A stretch of DNA of 64,000 nt. Source: Stenotrophomonas pavanii. Its GTDB lineage: Bacteria > Pseudomonadota > Gammaproteobacteria > Xanthomonadales > Xanthomonadaceae. The DNA is taken from assembly GCF_900101175.1 (NCBI RefSeq), contig NZ_FNFQ01000012.1, positions 62,001 to 126,000 on the forward strand, read 5' to 3'. Below, one piece after another: positions 9,177-18,357 of this stretch (the first letter of the stretch is position 1; the number at the start of each line of letters is the position of its first letter). A program made the translations under genes and the position numbers. The notes beneath the pieces were generated by a model that made no database searches, was not told the DNA's origin, and was given only the letters and a program-made list of their open reading frames with translations.

Positions 9177-9898
9177 GCCGACAGCGCCGCCTGCTGCGCG
9201 GCCAGCAGCTCGGCCACGCCCTTCTCGGCCAGGCCCAGCAGCGCGTCCAGTTCATCGCGACGGAAGGCGTGGCCTTCGGCGGTGCCCTGCAGCTCGATGA
9301 AGCCGCCGCCGTCGTTCATCACCACGTTCATGTCGGTGTCGCAGTCGCTGTCTTCGGCGTAGTCCAGGTCCAGCACCGGGGTGCCGCGGTACACGCCCAC
9401 CGACACCGCCGCCACTGCGCCCAGGACCGGGTTGCGCTTGATGTCGCCGCGCTTGATCAGCACGTTCACTGCATCGACCAGGGCCACGTAGGCGCCGGTG
9501 ATGGCGGCGGTGCGGGTGCCACCGTCGGCCTGCAGCACGTCGCAGTCGAGGGTGATGGTGCGCTCGCCCAGCGCGTTGCGGTCCACGCAGGCGCGCAGGC
9601 TGCGGCCGATCAGGCGCTGGATCTCCAGCGTGCGGCCACCCTGCTTGCCACGCGCTGCTTCGCGGTCGCTGCGGGTGTGGGTGGCGCGCGGCAGCATGCC
9701 GTACTCGGCCGTCACCCAGCCTTCGCCCTTGCCGCGCAGGAAGCCCGGCACGCGGTTCTCGACGCTGGCGGTGCACAGCACGCGGGTTTCACCGAAGCAC
9801 ACCAGCACCGAACCTTCGGCGTGGCGGGTGAAGCCGCGTTGGATGACGACCGGGCGGAGCTGGTCGGGCTGGCGGCCGCTGGGGCGGGAATCGGACAT
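9173..9898 (-). CDS. rph: Ribonuclease PH
   Basis: 241 residues; family members are about 238. A phosphorolytic 3'-5' exoribonuclease that trims tRNA 3' ends using inorganic phosphate. The start [19 protein letters not shown] was chosen because family homology begins there; a longer frame upstream is proline-rich and unrelated. Typical blocks include [56 protein letters not shown] and the C-terminal [18 protein letters not shown]. The gene is divergent from yicC, a conserved arrangement, and leads the VOC-rdgB-hemW run. Confidence 0.96.
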   Translation of the reverse strand: MSDSRPSGRQPDQLRPVVIQRGFTRHAEGSVLVCFGETRVLCTASVENRVPGFLRGKGEGWVTAEYGMLPRATHTRSDREAARGKQGGRTLEIQRLIGRSLRACVDRNALGERTITLDCDVLQADGGTRTAAITGAYVALVDAVNVLIKRGDIKRNPVLGAVAAVSVGVYRGTPVLDLDYAEDSDCDTDMNVVMNDGGGFIELQGTAEGHAFRRDELDALLGLAEKGVAELLAAQQAALSA

Positions 9899-10022
9899 GG
9901 TGCGGGTTCCGTAATGGCAAGGGAGTACGCCGCCACGCCCGCGGCCTTCACGGGGCGGGCGAGGGGGCTCTGGTGAGGGCGCTAGGGTACCATTCCCCCT
10001 TTGCACGCACCGGACACATTCC

Positions 10023-10883
10023 ATGATTCGAAGCATGACCGCCTATGCCGGCGGCGAGCGGGTCACCCCGTGGGGCACGCTGGGCTGCGAGCTGCGCTCG
10101 GTCAACCACCGTTTCCTGGAGGTCGGCACCCGCCTGCCCGAGGAACTGCGGGCGCTCGAACCGCAGCTGCGCGAGCGCATCGCCGCGCGCCTGAGCCGCG
10201 GCAAGCTGGATCTGGTGATGCGCCTGCGCGCGCCGGAAGCGGCCGCCAACCTGCAGGTGGACGAGGCCCTGCTGGGCCAGCTGGGCCGCCTGGCCCACCG
10301 CTTGACCTCCGATTTCCCCAACCTGCAGGTCAGCTTCACCGACCTGCTGCAGCTGCCGGGCGTGACCCGCGGCGAGGCCACCGATGCGGCCGCCCTGCAG
10401 GTCGAGGCGCTGGCCCTGCTGGACCAGGTGCTGGACGGCTTCGTCGAGGCCCGCGAGCGCGAAGGTGGCAAGCTGGCCGCGGCCATCAGCGAGCGCGTGG
10501 ACGGTATTGAACGCATCGCCGCCGACGTCCGCACGCTGATTCCGGCCATTCGCGACGGCCAGCGCGCCAAGCTGGCCGCACGCCTGGCCGATCTGCCGCA
10601 CCCGGTCGACCCGGGCCGCGCCGAGCAGGAACTGGTGCTGTGGCTGCAGAAGCTGGATGTGGATGAAGAGCTGGACCGGCTCGGCAGCCATATCGTCGAG
10701 ATCCGCCGCGTGCTCAAGCAGCGCGAGCCGGTCGGCCGCCGCCTGGACTTCCTGCTGCAGGAGTTCAACCGCGAAGCCAACACGCTGGGCTCGAAGTCGG
10801 TGGACAGCCGTACGTCCAATGCGGCGGTGGAGCTGAAGGTGCTGATCGACCAGATCCGCGAGCAGGTGCAGAACATCGAGTGA
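10023..10883 (+). CDS. yicC: YicC family endoribonuclease
   Basis: 286 residues, close to E. coli YicC (287). It starts [12 protein letters not shown], the usual YicC N-terminus, with [20 protein letters not shown] next. The conserved C-terminal block [20 protein letters not shown] and TLGSKS is present. YicC proteins are metal-dependent endoribonucleases implicated in RNA decay. It is divergent from rph (124-nt gap) and ends in a hairpin shared with the convergent selD. Confidence 0.94.
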   Translation: MIRSMTAYAGGERVTPWGTLGCELRSVNHRFLEVGTRLPEELRALEPQLRERIAARLSRGKLDLVMRLRAPEAAANLQVDEALLGQLGRLAHRLTSDFPNLQVSFTDLLQLPGVTRGEATDAAALQVEALALLDQVLDGFVEAREREGGKLAAAISERVDGIERIAADVRTLIPAIRDGQRAKLAARLADLPHPVDPGRAEQELVLWLQKLDVDEELDRLGSHIVEIRRVLKQREPVGRRLDFLLQEFNREANTLGSKSVDSRTSNAAVELKVLIDQIREQVQNIE

Positions 10884-10906
10884 GGTTGCATCCGGCAACA
10901 GCGCAG

Positions 10907-10933
10907 GGGCGCCTTCGGGCGCCCTTGTCGTTT
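10907..10933 (+). terminator. Rho-independent terminator after yicC
   Basis: GGGCGCC (10907-10913), loop TTCG, GGCGCCC (10918-10924), then TTGTCGTTT. It is 23 nt past the yicC stop and just beyond the convergent selD stop. The T-tract suits the plus strand better. Confidence 0.75.
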
Positions 10934-10940
10934 CAACGCA

Positions 10941-12020
10941 TCAGCGCGCGCTGACGCCCGGCGCGCCTTCGGCCAGCCGCCCCACCACGGCCGCCTGGCC
11001 GAACCCGGCGTCGTGGAAACAGGCCAGCACCGCATCCACCGCATCCGGGGCACAGGACACCAACAGGCCGCCACTGGTCTGCGGGTCGGTCAGCAGTGGC
11101 TGCCAGTGGGCGGCCAAGCCTTCGGCGAAGCGCACCTCGGTGCCATACGAGGCCCAGTTGCGATTGGAGGCACCGGTCACGCAGCCACGCTGCAGCAGAT
11201 GCAACGTCTGCGGCAGCAACGGGATCTGCGCGCTGTCCACTTCGGCGCCGACGCCGCTGGCGCGGCACACTTCCAGCAGATGGCCGAGCAGGCCGAAGCC
11301 GGTGACGTCGGTCATGGCATGCACGCCGTCCAGCGCGGCCAGCGGCACGCCCACGGTGTTCAGGCGGGTGGTCGACGCGATCATCTGCCGGTAGCCATCG
11401 GCATCCAGCACTTCTTTCTTCAGTGCTGACGAATACACGCCCACGCCCAACGGCTTGCCCAGCACCAGCACATCGCCGGCGCGGGCATCGGCATTGCGCT
11501 TGAGCCGCTGCGGATCGAGCACGCCGATCGCGGCGAGGCCATAGATCGGTTCCACCGAATCGATGCTGTGGCCGCCGGCCACCACGATGCCGGCGTCGGC
11601 GCAGGCACGCTCGCCGCCCTGCAGGATGGCGCGGATGGTGTCCTGTGGCAGCGTGTTGATCGGCATGCCGACGATGGCCAGCGCGAACAAGGGTCGTGCG
11701 CCCATCGCGTACAGGTCCGACAATGCGTTGGTGGCGGCGATGCGGCCGAAGTCGAACGGGTCGTCGACGATCGGCATGAAGAAATCAGTGGTGGCGACAA
11801 TCGCCTGGCGGTCATCGAGGCGATACACCGCCGCGTCGTCGCTGGTCTCGCGGCCGACCAGCAGTTCAGCCGGTGCGGGAAGTGCCGGAACGCCGCGCAG
11901 AAGCTCGGTCAGCACGCCCGGCGCGATCTTGCAGCCGCAACCGCCACCGTGGGCCAGCGAGGTCAGTCGTTGCGGGGCGTCGGCCGTGGAAGGGGCGGGG
12001 GACTGCGCGTGTGTGGCCAT
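10941..12020 (-). CDS. selD: Selenide, water dikinase (selenophosphate synthetase)
   Basis: 359 residues. It makes selenophosphate from selenide and ATP, the selenium donor for Sec-tRNA synthesis. The N-terminal catalytic loop reads HGGGCGCK, with Cys28 where many SelD proteins carry Cys or Sec, followed by the invariant Lys. Further family motifs are GRETSDDAAVY, IVATTDFFMPIVDDP, GGHSIDSVEPIYG and TDVTGFGLLGHLLE. The start has AGGAGAT 8-12 nt upstream and lies 26 nt downstream of the tRNA-Sec 3' end. It is the last gene of the fdn-fdhE-sel locus. Confidence 0.96.
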   Translation of the reverse strand: MATHAQSPAPSTADAPQRLTSLAHGGGCGCKIAPGVLTELLRGVPALPAPAELLVGRETSDDAAVYRLDDRQAIVATTDFFMPIVDDPFDFGRIAATNALSDLYAMGARPLFALAIVGMPINTLPQDTIRAILQGGERACADAGIVVAGGHSIDSVEPIYGLAAIGVLDPQRLKRNADARAGDVLVLGKPLGVGVYSSALKKEVLDADGYRQMIASTTRLNTVGVPLAALDGVHAMTDVTGFGLLGHLLEVCRASGVGAEVDSAQIPLLPQTLHLLQRGCVTGASNRNWASYGTEVRFAEGLAAHWQPLLTDPQTSGGLLVSCAPDAVDAVLACFHDAGFGQAAVVGRLAEGAPGVSAR

Positions 12021-12046
12021 GCCGACATCTCCTGCGGAAACACGAA

Positions 12047-12142
12047 TGGCGGAAGACAGCAGGAGTCGAACCTACCAGGGAGCGATCGACGCCCCCTACT
12101 GGGTTTGAAGCCCAGCCGCATGCCCGGATGCGCATGCCTTCC
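12047..12142 (-). tRNA. selC: tRNA-Sec (anticodon TCA)
   Basis: A 96-nt gene read by eye from its close match to E. coli tRNA-Sec. Acceptor: GGAAGGCA at the 5' end pairs with TGTCTTCC, giving the 8-bp stem peculiar to tRNA-Sec, followed by an encoded GCCA. The anticodon loop is CTTCAAA with anticodon UCA at 12106-12108. A long variable arm and a GGTTCGACTCC T-loop are present. It sits 23 nt after the selB stop and 26 nt before the selD start on the same strand, so it may be processed out of the sel mRNA. It decodes the UGA of fdnG. Confidence 0.96.
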
Positions 12143-12165
12143 GAAGTACTGCGGTGCCGGTGCGC

Positions 12166-14094
12166 TCAGTCGCGGGCCGCGTTCCACTGCAGGTCGCCGC
12201 GCGGCCGATGCTGGTCACCGACGCGTCGAGTGTAGCCAACGCGATTGAAGAACTCCAAGATCTGGATGCTGCGTTTGCGCCCCAGGCCGATGGCATCGCG
12301 GAAGGCGGCCGCATCCACCGTACCGCTGGCCTGCGACAGCCGTGCGACGATCGCGGCCAGCTCGGCGATGCGGGCCGGCGCATAGAACAGGTCCGGTACC
12401 ACCTGGAACAGTTCGCCGCGTGCGGCGGCACGCCGCAGGATGGCGCGGACCTCGTCCTCGGGCAGGCCGAAGTCGGTGGCCAGGGTACGCACCCACGGCG
12501 GATCGAAACCACCGGCGTGCAGGTGCGGGAGCACGCGTTCCAGCAGCAGGCGTTCACGCTCCGGCGGCGCACGGTCGTGACCGGGCCGGCGCCACCACGC
12601 GCCCACGCGCTGCAGCGTGCCGTCGGCCAGCAGGTCCTGCAGCAGCGCATTCCAGAGCCCCGTCGCAAGCGCGGGCAGGGTGCTGCGTTGCAGGCGCCCG
12701 CTGTCGACACCGGGTTCGTCCGGGCGTCGCTCGTGCCAGCTGCGCAGTGAGGCAATTACCTGCTCGCGCAGCACTTGCCAGTGCGAGGCGAGGATGACCA
12801 CCGTGTCTTCGCGGGTGACGATGCGTCGTGTGTCTGCAGGAAGATCGATGCGGTCGGCCGCGCGCCGGCAGTAGCGCTGCAGTGCGGCCATGGGTATCCC
12901 CAAGGGCGCCTGCTGCAACAGCGGACCGAGCCCGGCACCTGCGGCCAGTTGCTCCAGTGCGCGCAGCCAGGCGAGCCGTGCCGGGCTGCGCCGGCGCCGC
13001 TGCGGCGGGTCCGGATCAAGCACGATGCCGCCGCCCAGCGTGTGGGTGGCCGCCGAATCACGGGCGATGAAGCGATCACCGCACATCGCACAGACCGGCG
13101 AATCGAATACCAGCTGCACGAGCTGCCCATCGCCGGAGGGAGCGTCCTCCAGCAACACAAGATGGGCCTGCCGGTGCATCGTGCCCCAGTGGATATGCAG
13201 CGGTGCCCAGTCGCGCAACGGTGCGGCCTGCGCGGAAACCCGCAGCCGTACGTCGACACGGAGGGTGGCCAGCAGGGCGCGTGGATCGGCGATCCAGTCG
13301 CCACGGTGGATGTCTTCGCGCGCGATGGCAGCCAGGTTCAACGCGCAGCGCTGGCCGGCCATCGCACGTTCGCTGGCCCGGTTCTGCGCGTGGATGCTGC
13401 GCACGCGCACATCGGTGGCCGCCGGCATCAGCTGCAGATGTTCGCCAACCGAGGCGACGCCGCCATGCACCGCGCCGGTCACCAGCGTGCCGTGGCCGGC
13501 CAATGAGAACACGCGGTCCACCGGCATGCGGAACAGTTCATGGTGCAGCGCGGCCCGTCGCGCGTTGAACTCGTCTGTGGCGCATGCATGCAGGTGGGTG
13601 CGCAATGCGTTGATGCCCACATCATCGGGGGAGGTGCTGTTGCAGGCGAACACCGGCGCATCCTGCAGCGGCGTGCCGGCCAGCAGTGCAGCGATCTCGG
13701 TCTGGACCTGGGCCATGCGCGCGGCGTCCACCCGGTCGATCTTGGTGAGCGCCACTGCGCCGCGATCCACGCCCAGCAACTGCAGGATCGCCAGGTGCTC
13801 GCGGGTCTGTGGCATCACACCGTCGTCGGCGGCAATCACCAGCAGCGCCATGTCGATGCCGGTAGCACCGGCCACCATCGTATGCACGAAGCGTTCATGG
13901 CCTGGCACGTCGACGAAACCCAGCGTCGCCGAAGCGTCTCCAACTGAGCCCTCCACCGGGACATAGGCATAGCCCAGTTCAATGGAGATGCCGCGCGTGC
14001 GCTCTTCCTGCAGGCGATCGGTTTCGATGCCGGTCAGTGCCCGCACCAGGCGCGTCTTGCCATGGTCGATATGCCCGGCGGTGCCGACGATCAT
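12166..14094 (-). CDS. selB: Selenocysteine-specific elongation factor SelB
   Basis: 642 residues. SelB is a GTPase that carries Sec-tRNA to the ribosome and binds the SECIS hairpin through its C-terminal winged-helix repeats. The G-domain is clear: GTAGHIDHGKT (residues 3-13), DVPGHERF and TKIDR. EF-Tu-like domains 2-3 follow (RMPVDRVFSLAGHGTLVTG), then an extended C-terminal half with winged-helix character to GRKRSIQILEFFNRVGYTRR. The start MIVGTAGHIDHGK overlaps the selA stop (ATGA); an upstream alternative would lie inside selA and lacks homology. Confidence 0.95.
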   Translation of the reverse strand: MIVGTAGHIDHGKTRLVRALTGIETDRLQEERTRGISIELGYAYVPVEGSVGDASATLGFVDVPGHERFVHTMVAGATGIDMALLVIAADDGVMPQTREHLAILQLLGVDRGAVALTKIDRVDAARMAQVQTEIAALLAGTPLQDAPVFACNSTSPDDVGINALRTHLHACATDEFNARRAALHHELFRMPVDRVFSLAGHGTLVTGAVHGGVASVGEHLQLMPAATDVRVRSIHAQNRASERAMAGQRCALNLAAIAREDIHRGDWIADPRALLATLRVDVRLRVSAQAAPLRDWAPLHIHWGTMHRQAHLVLLEDAPSGDGQLVQLVFDSPVCAMCGDRFIARDSAATHTLGGGIVLDPDPPQRRRRSPARLAWLRALEQLAAGAGLGPLLQQAPLGIPMAALQRYCRRAADRIDLPADTRRIVTREDTVVILASHWQVLREQVIASLRSWHERRPDEPGVDSGRLQRSTLPALATGLWNALLQDLLADGTLQRVGAWWRRPGHDRAPPERERLLLERVLPHLHAGGFDPPWVRTLATDFGLPEDEVRAILRRAAARGELFQVVPDLFYAPARIAELAAIVARLSQASGTVDAAAFRDAIGLGRKRSIQILEFFNRVGYTRRVGDQHRPRGDLQWNAARD

Positions 14095-15515
14095 GGTTGC
14101 AGCGCGCCCCACTGGGCGAGGAAGTCCGCTTCGTCGGACGGTTCCAGGCAACGCAGGTCCAGCCACAATGCGTCCTCGCCGATGCGGCCCAGCACCGGTC
14201 GCGGCAGCTGGCGCAGGCGCTTGGCCAGGCGGTCCAGGCCGCCGCGTTGCGCAGTGGTGATGCGCAGGCCGGCACTGCCGAGCTGCGCCTGTGGCTGCGC
14301 GCCACTGCCGATCTGGCTGTGCATCCGTGCCTGTTCAAGCATGTAGCCGGCCGGCAGCGCCGAGCGGAGCGGCGGCAGCAGGCGCTGGGCCTGCGCATCC
14401 ATGTCCTGCTGCGTGCGAGAGAGCGTACGCAGTGTCGGCAGCCGCTGGGCCAGCAGTTCCGGCTCGCGGTACAGGGCCAGCACCGCCGCCAGCGCGGCCA
14501 GGCCCATCTTGTCCATGCGCAGCGCGCGCTTGAGCGGGTTGCGGTTGATCCTCGCGATCAGGTCGGCGCGGCCGGCGATGATGCCGGCCTGCGGCCCGCC
14601 CAGCAGCTTGTCGCCACTGAACGAGACCAGATCGGCGCCCGCCGCCAGCGTTTCCTGCACGGTCGGCTCGTGCGGCAGGCCGAAGGCCGCCAGGTCGCAC
14701 AGGCTGCCACTGCCCAGGTCCACCACCAGCGGCAGGCCATGGTCGTGCGCGATGGCTGCCATCGCCGCGGTGTTGACCTTGGCGGTGAAGCCGGTGATCG
14801 CGTAGTTGCTGGCATGCACCTCCATCAACAGCGCGGTGCGGGCGCCGATGGCATGGGTGAAATCGGCGGGATGGGTGCGGTTGGTGGTGCCCACTTCGAG
14901 CAACCGTGCGCCGGCGCTGCGCATCACATCGGGAATGCGGAAGGCGCCACCGATCTCCACCAGTTCGCCGCGCGACACCACCACCTCGCGGCGGTTGGCC
15001 AGGCTGTTGAACAGCAGCAGGACCGCCGCCGCATTGTTGTTGACCACGGTGGCCGCTTCGGCGCCGGTCAGCTCGCAGACCAGCGCCTGCACCCGCGCAT
15101 CGCGGTCGCCGCGGCGGCCGCGGGCGATGTCGAATTCCAGGTCAACCGGCGCGGTCATCGCGCGGGTGACCGCCTGCACGGCGGCATCGGGCAACAGCGC
15201 GCGGCCCAGGTTGGTGTGCAGCACGGTGCCGGTCAGGTTGAACATCGGGTGCAGGTCCAGCCGTGCATCGGCGGCAAGGGCGGCGTCGAGCGCCGCGACC
15301 AGTGCCGGGCCTTCAATGGCCCACTGCAACTGCTCGGCCGAGAGTTGTGCGGCACCGATGCGCTCGCGCAGCGCCTGCAGGTGTGCGCGCAGCAGCTGGG
15401 TGATGCGGCTGCGACCGTGATCTTCGATCAGCGCCGACAGCGCCGGCAGTCGCAGCAGCTTGTCCAGCGAGGGCAGGGCGGCGGCCGATGCCGGGGCGGC
15501 GGAGGTGCGTGGCAT
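14091..15515 (-). CDS. selA: L-seryl-tRNA(Sec) selenium transferase
   Basis: 474 residues (E. coli SelA 463). A PLP enzyme, decameric in characterised members, that converts Ser-tRNA(Sec) to Sec-tRNA(Sec) with selenophosphate. The PLP-binding lysine is K303 in SFSGDKLLGGPQAG. Other conserved blocks are NLTGTVLHTNLGRALLP, VNNNAAAVLL, SRGELVEIGGAFRIP and VDLGSGSL. It starts 3 nt after the fdhE stop and overlaps selB by 4 nt, so these genes are translated as one unit. Confidence 0.96.
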   Translation of the reverse strand: MPRTSAAPASAAALPSLDKLLRLPALSALIEDHGRSRITQLLRAHLQALRERIGAAQLSAEQLQWAIEGPALVAALDAALAADARLDLHPMFNLTGTVLHTNLGRALLPDAAVQAVTRAMTAPVDLEFDIARGRRGDRDARVQALVCELTGAEAATVVNNNAAAVLLLFNSLANRREVVVSRGELVEIGGAFRIPDVMRSAGARLLEVGTTNRTHPADFTHAIGARTALLMEVHASNYAITGFTAKVNTAAMAAIAHDHGLPLVVDLGSGSLCDLAAFGLPHEPTVQETLAAGADLVSFSGDKLLGGPQAGIIAGRADLIARINRNPLKRALRMDKMGLAALAAVLALYREPELLAQRLPTLRTLSRTQQDMDAQAQRLLPPLRSALPAGYMLEQARMHSQIGSGAQPQAQLGSAGLRITTAQRGGLDRLAKRLRQLPRPVLGRIGEDALWLDLRCLEPSDEADFLAQWGALQP

Positions 15516-15518
15516 CGG

Positions 15519-16502
15519 TCAGTCGTCGTCGGATTGCCACAGCAGCGGATTCTGGCTGGCCCGCGCGTAGCCTTCCTCGCCCAGCAGCAGGTCCAGCGCC
15601 AGTGTGCCGAGGTCGTCGGCCACCGGTTCCAGCGCCGGGTCCTTTTCCAGATACAGGATCTTGCGGTAGCTGTGGCAGTGGTCGCAGGTCTCGGCGCGCA
15701 CCGCACTCTCGCGCACGGCCTGGGCGGCATCGCCGTCGGCATCGGCCAGGGCGCGGTAGGCGATGTCCTTGCCAGCGGCGCCACACTGGCTGCACTGCAC
15801 GCGCACGTAGTGCCACTGGCAGGCGCACAGCGAGCACGACAGGTAGCGGTAGGACGCATAGGGCGGGCGGGCCTGCACCACGCTGGCCACCGGCAGGGTG
15901 CCGCACAGCGGGCACACGCCAGGCGCATCGGCCAGCGGCCTGAGGTCGCTGGCGCGGAAACTGGCCGTGAGCACGGCCCAGTACACCTGCAACGCATTCA
16001 TCACCAGCAGCGCCGCCACCGCATCCACCGAGGGGGCGTCATCGCGCTCCAGCACGGCGCGCGCCTGCGCATCCAGCCAGGCGTCATCGGCGGCGGCGAC
16101 GCGCAGAAGTTCGCGCCGGGTTTCCGCCGGCAGCCCGGCTTCGTCGGCACAGTGCCGGCACAGCGTGCGCAGCCAGTCGCGCCAGCGGCCGTCCAGTTGC
16201 AGTGTGTTGGCGGGCCGCAAGGGCATGCCGGCACCGACGGCCGCACTCGACTGTTGTGCACGCGCCTGAACCTGCAGCGCCTCGCGCTGTTGCGGCGTCA
16301 GCTCGTCCAGCAGCGCCTGCTGCGCATCGGCCAGCGCCGCCAGCAGCTGCAGATAGCCACCGATGGCACTGTGCGTGGCGAGGCTGCGCAGTCGCGCCGC
16401 GCGTGCAGCGAACAGCGATTCGGTGTCGGGCAGGATGATGCGCGGCACGTCGCGCGAGGCGAGCGTCTCGATCTCACCGGGTTCAAGGATGCGTTGCGCC
16501 AT
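15519..16502 (-). CDS. fdhE: Formate dehydrogenase accessory protein FdhE
   Basis: 327 residues from the start MAQRILEPGEIETL, which matches the usual FdhE N-terminus; an ATG ten codons further upstream is possible. FdhE is a cytoplasmic rubredoxin-like protein that helps mature respiratory formate dehydrogenase. Four CxxC motifs typical of the family are in the C-terminal half: CPLC, CSLC, CSQC and CDHC. It lies between the fdn structural genes and selA. A 283-nt repeat-bearing gap separates it from fdnI, so it may have its own promoter. Confidence 0.93.
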   Translation of the reverse strand: MAQRILEPGEIETLASRDVPRIILPDTESLFAARAARLRSLATHSAIGGYLQLLAALADAQQALLDELTPQQREALQVQARAQQSSAAVGAGMPLRPANTLQLDGRWRDWLRTLCRHCADEAGLPAETRRELLRVAAADDAWLDAQARAVLERDDAPSVDAVAALLVMNALQVYWAVLTASFRASDLRPLADAPGVCPLCGTLPVASVVQARPPYASYRYLSCSLCACQWHYVRVQCSQCGAAGKDIAYRALADADGDAAQAVRESAVRAETCDHCHSYRKILYLEKDPALEPVADDLGTLALDLLLGEEGYARASQNPLLWQSDDD

Positions 16503-16584
16503 GCAGGGCCAGCCAGAAGAACCAGCCTCCATCCTCGCCGTTGTCAGCGCTGGCGTCCAGCGCGTTGCCGGCCATTTGAAAGAT

Positions 16585-16627
16585 TGGGGTCAGATCCGTT
16601 TTACACATGAAAACGGATCTGACCCCA
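16585..16627. repeat. Perfect 18-bp inverted repeat of the GGGGTCAGA class
   Basis: TGGGGTCAGATCCGTTTT (16585-16602), spacer ACACATG, then its exact complement (16610-16627). It lies between fdnI and fdhE. A related element (GGGGTCAGAGCC) is at 27757-27795. It may attenuate transcription between the fdn and fdhE-sel parts of the locus; that is inference. Confidence 0.8.
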
Positions 16628-16648
16628 TCGGTTGTTACCGTGTTCATC

Positions 16649-16672
16649 GTGTCGACCAAGGTCGACACCTAC
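16649..16672 (-). repeat. SMAG-type GTAG hairpin
   Basis: Minus strand: GTAGGTGTCGACC followed by TTGGTCGACAC, a GTAG-initiated hairpin of the same class as 2403-2426. It sits in the fdnI-fdhE gap. Confidence 0.75.
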
Positions 16673-16696
16673 CAAAAGCACCGGTGAACTGTCGAA

Positions 16697-16721
16697 GGCG
16701 GGGCACTGTGGGTTTGCGGGG
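16697..16721 (+). repeat. Half-copy of the pepP-pepQ inverted-repeat element
   Basis: These 25 bp are identical to the arm at 2173-2197. The flanks also match: GTGAAC upstream and a GCGGCATGGATG stretch downstream resemble the reverse complement of 2230-2290. No inverted partner occurs here. It is followed at 16759-16786 by a GCAGGG/CCCTGC hairpin of another small repeat class. Confidence 0.75.
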
Positions 16722-16785
16722 TGTCCGCGGCATGGATGTTGACATTGACGTTGATTCTGCGGGTGCAGGGCCGCAGGCCCTGCCG

Positions 16786-17433
16786 CTAACCCTCTTCCCG
16801 CCGCCCGCGCAGGATGTCCCGGAACCATTGCCGGTGATGCTTGTAGGCCCACCCATAGGTCACCTTGCCCTGGGTCATCGCCCGCACCGAGCCCTTGATC
16901 CAGAGCGCGGCATAGATGTGCACCACGATCGCACACACCAGTACCCAGCCGAACAACGCATCGGCGACCACCGAGAAGCGGATCAGCCCGATCGGGAAGA
17001 AGTGGCTGAAATACTGCCGCCAGATCACGAAGCCGGTCAGCAGCAGCGCCGACAGGCAGCCGATGATGGCCCAGAACAGCAGCTTCTGGCCGGCATTGAA
17101 GCGGCCCACCGGCGGCAGCCTTTCGTCTTCGTTGCGCAGCACGTCGCGCATGCCGCGCATCCACGCACGGTCGTCGGCGGTCGGCAGATTGTCCCGCCAC
17201 ATGCGGATCGCCAGCAATGTGAAGCCCACCACCATGGCCAGGCCGATGAATGGATGCAGGATGCGTGTCCACGGGCCGCCACCGAACAGCTGGGTCAACG
17301 GGAACAGGGCAGGGTGGAACAGCGCGAGCCCGGACAGCGCGGTCAGCACGAAGCAGATCGCCACGATCCAGTGATTGATGCGGGTCGGCGCGCGGTAGCG
17401 GATGATCTGCCGCGGGTGCGGGGCGTACTTCAT
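16786..17433 (-). CDS. fdnI: Formate dehydrogenase gamma subunit (cytochrome b556)
   Basis: 215 residues. An integral membrane di-heme cytochrome b that passes electrons from formate oxidation to quinone. Four hydrophobic spans are visible: [58 protein letters not shown] and [19 protein letters not shown]. Histidines suited to heme binding lie in RINHW, LHPF and VVHIYAAL. It overlaps the fdnH stop by 4 nt. Naming as fdnI or fdoI is arbitrary; both E. coli enzymes are homologous. Confidence 0.94.
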   Translation of the reverse strand: MKYAPHPRQIIRYRAPTRINHWIVAICFVLTALSGLALFHPALFPLTQLFGGGPWTRILHPFIGLAMVVGFTLLAIRMWRDNLPTADDRAWMRGMRDVLRNEDERLPPVGRFNAGQKLLFWAIIGCLSALLLTGFVIWRQYFSHFFPIGLIRFSVVADALFGWVLVCAIVVHIYAALWIKGSVRAMTQGKVTYGWAYKHHRQWFRDILRGRREEG

Positions 17434-18347
17434 GGCCGCTGCTCCTCTTCGATCTTCTTCGCTTCGTGTTCGGCGGCCTCTTCTTCCTCGTCATTGACCG
17501 TGTTGCGGCCGATGCCGATGTAATGCAGGAACCCAGCGAAGGCCGTGGCGGCGATCGCCAGCACGCCCAGCGGCTTGGCCACGCCCTTCCAGACTTCCAC
17601 CATCGGGCTGATCCGCGGGTCCTTGGGCAGGTCGGCGTACAGCTCCGGCTTGTCCACGTGCTGCAGCACGTACATCACGTGGGTGCCACCCACGCCCTGC
17701 GGGTCGTACAGGCCCGCGTTCCCGTAGCCGCGCGATTTCAGGTCTTCCACGCGTCCGGCGGCGTGCTCGGTCATCGCCTGCTTGCTGCCGAAGGTGATCG
17801 CCCCGGTCGGGCAGGTCTTCACGCAGGCCGGTTCCTGGCCCACCGCCACCCGGTCCGAACACAGCGTGCACTTGTAGGCCTTGTGGTCCTTCTTGGAGAT
17901 GCGCGGCACATCGAACGGGCAGCCGGTCACGCAGTAGCCACAGCCGATGCAGTTCTCTTCCTGGAAGTCGACGATGCCGTTGGCGTACTGGATGATCGCG
18001 CCCGGCGACGGGCAGGCCTTGAGGCAGCCCGGGTCGCTGCAGTGCATGCAGCCTTCCTTGCGGATCAGCCACTCCAGCTTGCCCTTCTCGTCCTCGTACT
18101 CGCGGAATTTCATCACCGTCCACGACTGGTCACTCAGATCGGGCGGGTTGTCATAGCTGCCGACACAGCTGCCGACCTCGTCGCGCAGGTCGTTCCATTC
18201 CATGCAGGCGACCTGGCAGGCCTTGCAGCCGATGCACTTGCTCACATCGATCAGCTTGGCGACCTGGCCGGTGTGCACCCCCCGCGCCTCCGGCGAGGGC
18301 GTGGTGGTGGCCGAGCGGCGGATGATGTCCAGCGATTGCAGTGACAT
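17430..18347 (-). CDS. fdnH: Formate dehydrogenase beta (iron-sulfur) subunit
   Basis: 305 residues, starting [16 protein letters not shown], with TAGGAGAC upstream. It carries four ferredoxin-like cysteine clusters: [35 protein letters not shown] and CTLCSDR...CVKTC. These form four [4Fe-4S] centres linking the selenoenzyme to the membrane cytochrome. A single C-terminal hydrophobic helix ([19 protein letters not shown]) anchors it facing the periplasm, as in E. coli FdnH. It starts 10 nt after the fdnG stop and overlaps fdnI. Confidence 0.95.
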   Translation of the reverse strand: MSLQSLDIIRRSATTTPSPEARGVHTGQVAKLIDVSKCIGCKACQVACMEWNDLRDEVGSCVGSYDNPPDLSDQSWTVMKFREYEDEKGKLEWLIRKEGCMHCSDPGCLKACPSPGAIIQYANGIVDFQEENCIGCGYCVTGCPFDVPRISKKDHKAYKCTLCSDRVAVGQEPACVKTCPTGAITFGSKQAMTEHAAGRVEDLKSRGYGNAGLYDPQGVGGTHVMYVLQHVDKPELYADLPKDPRISPMVEVWKGVAKPLGVLAIAATAFAGFLHYIGIGRNTVNDEEEEAAEHEAKKIEEEQRP

Positions 18348-18357
18348 GGCGTGTCTC

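Noticed and set aside
9899..10036. N-terminal extension of rph
   Set aside because: Proline/arginine-rich, unlike the family, and it would overlap the yicC start; homology begins at 9898.
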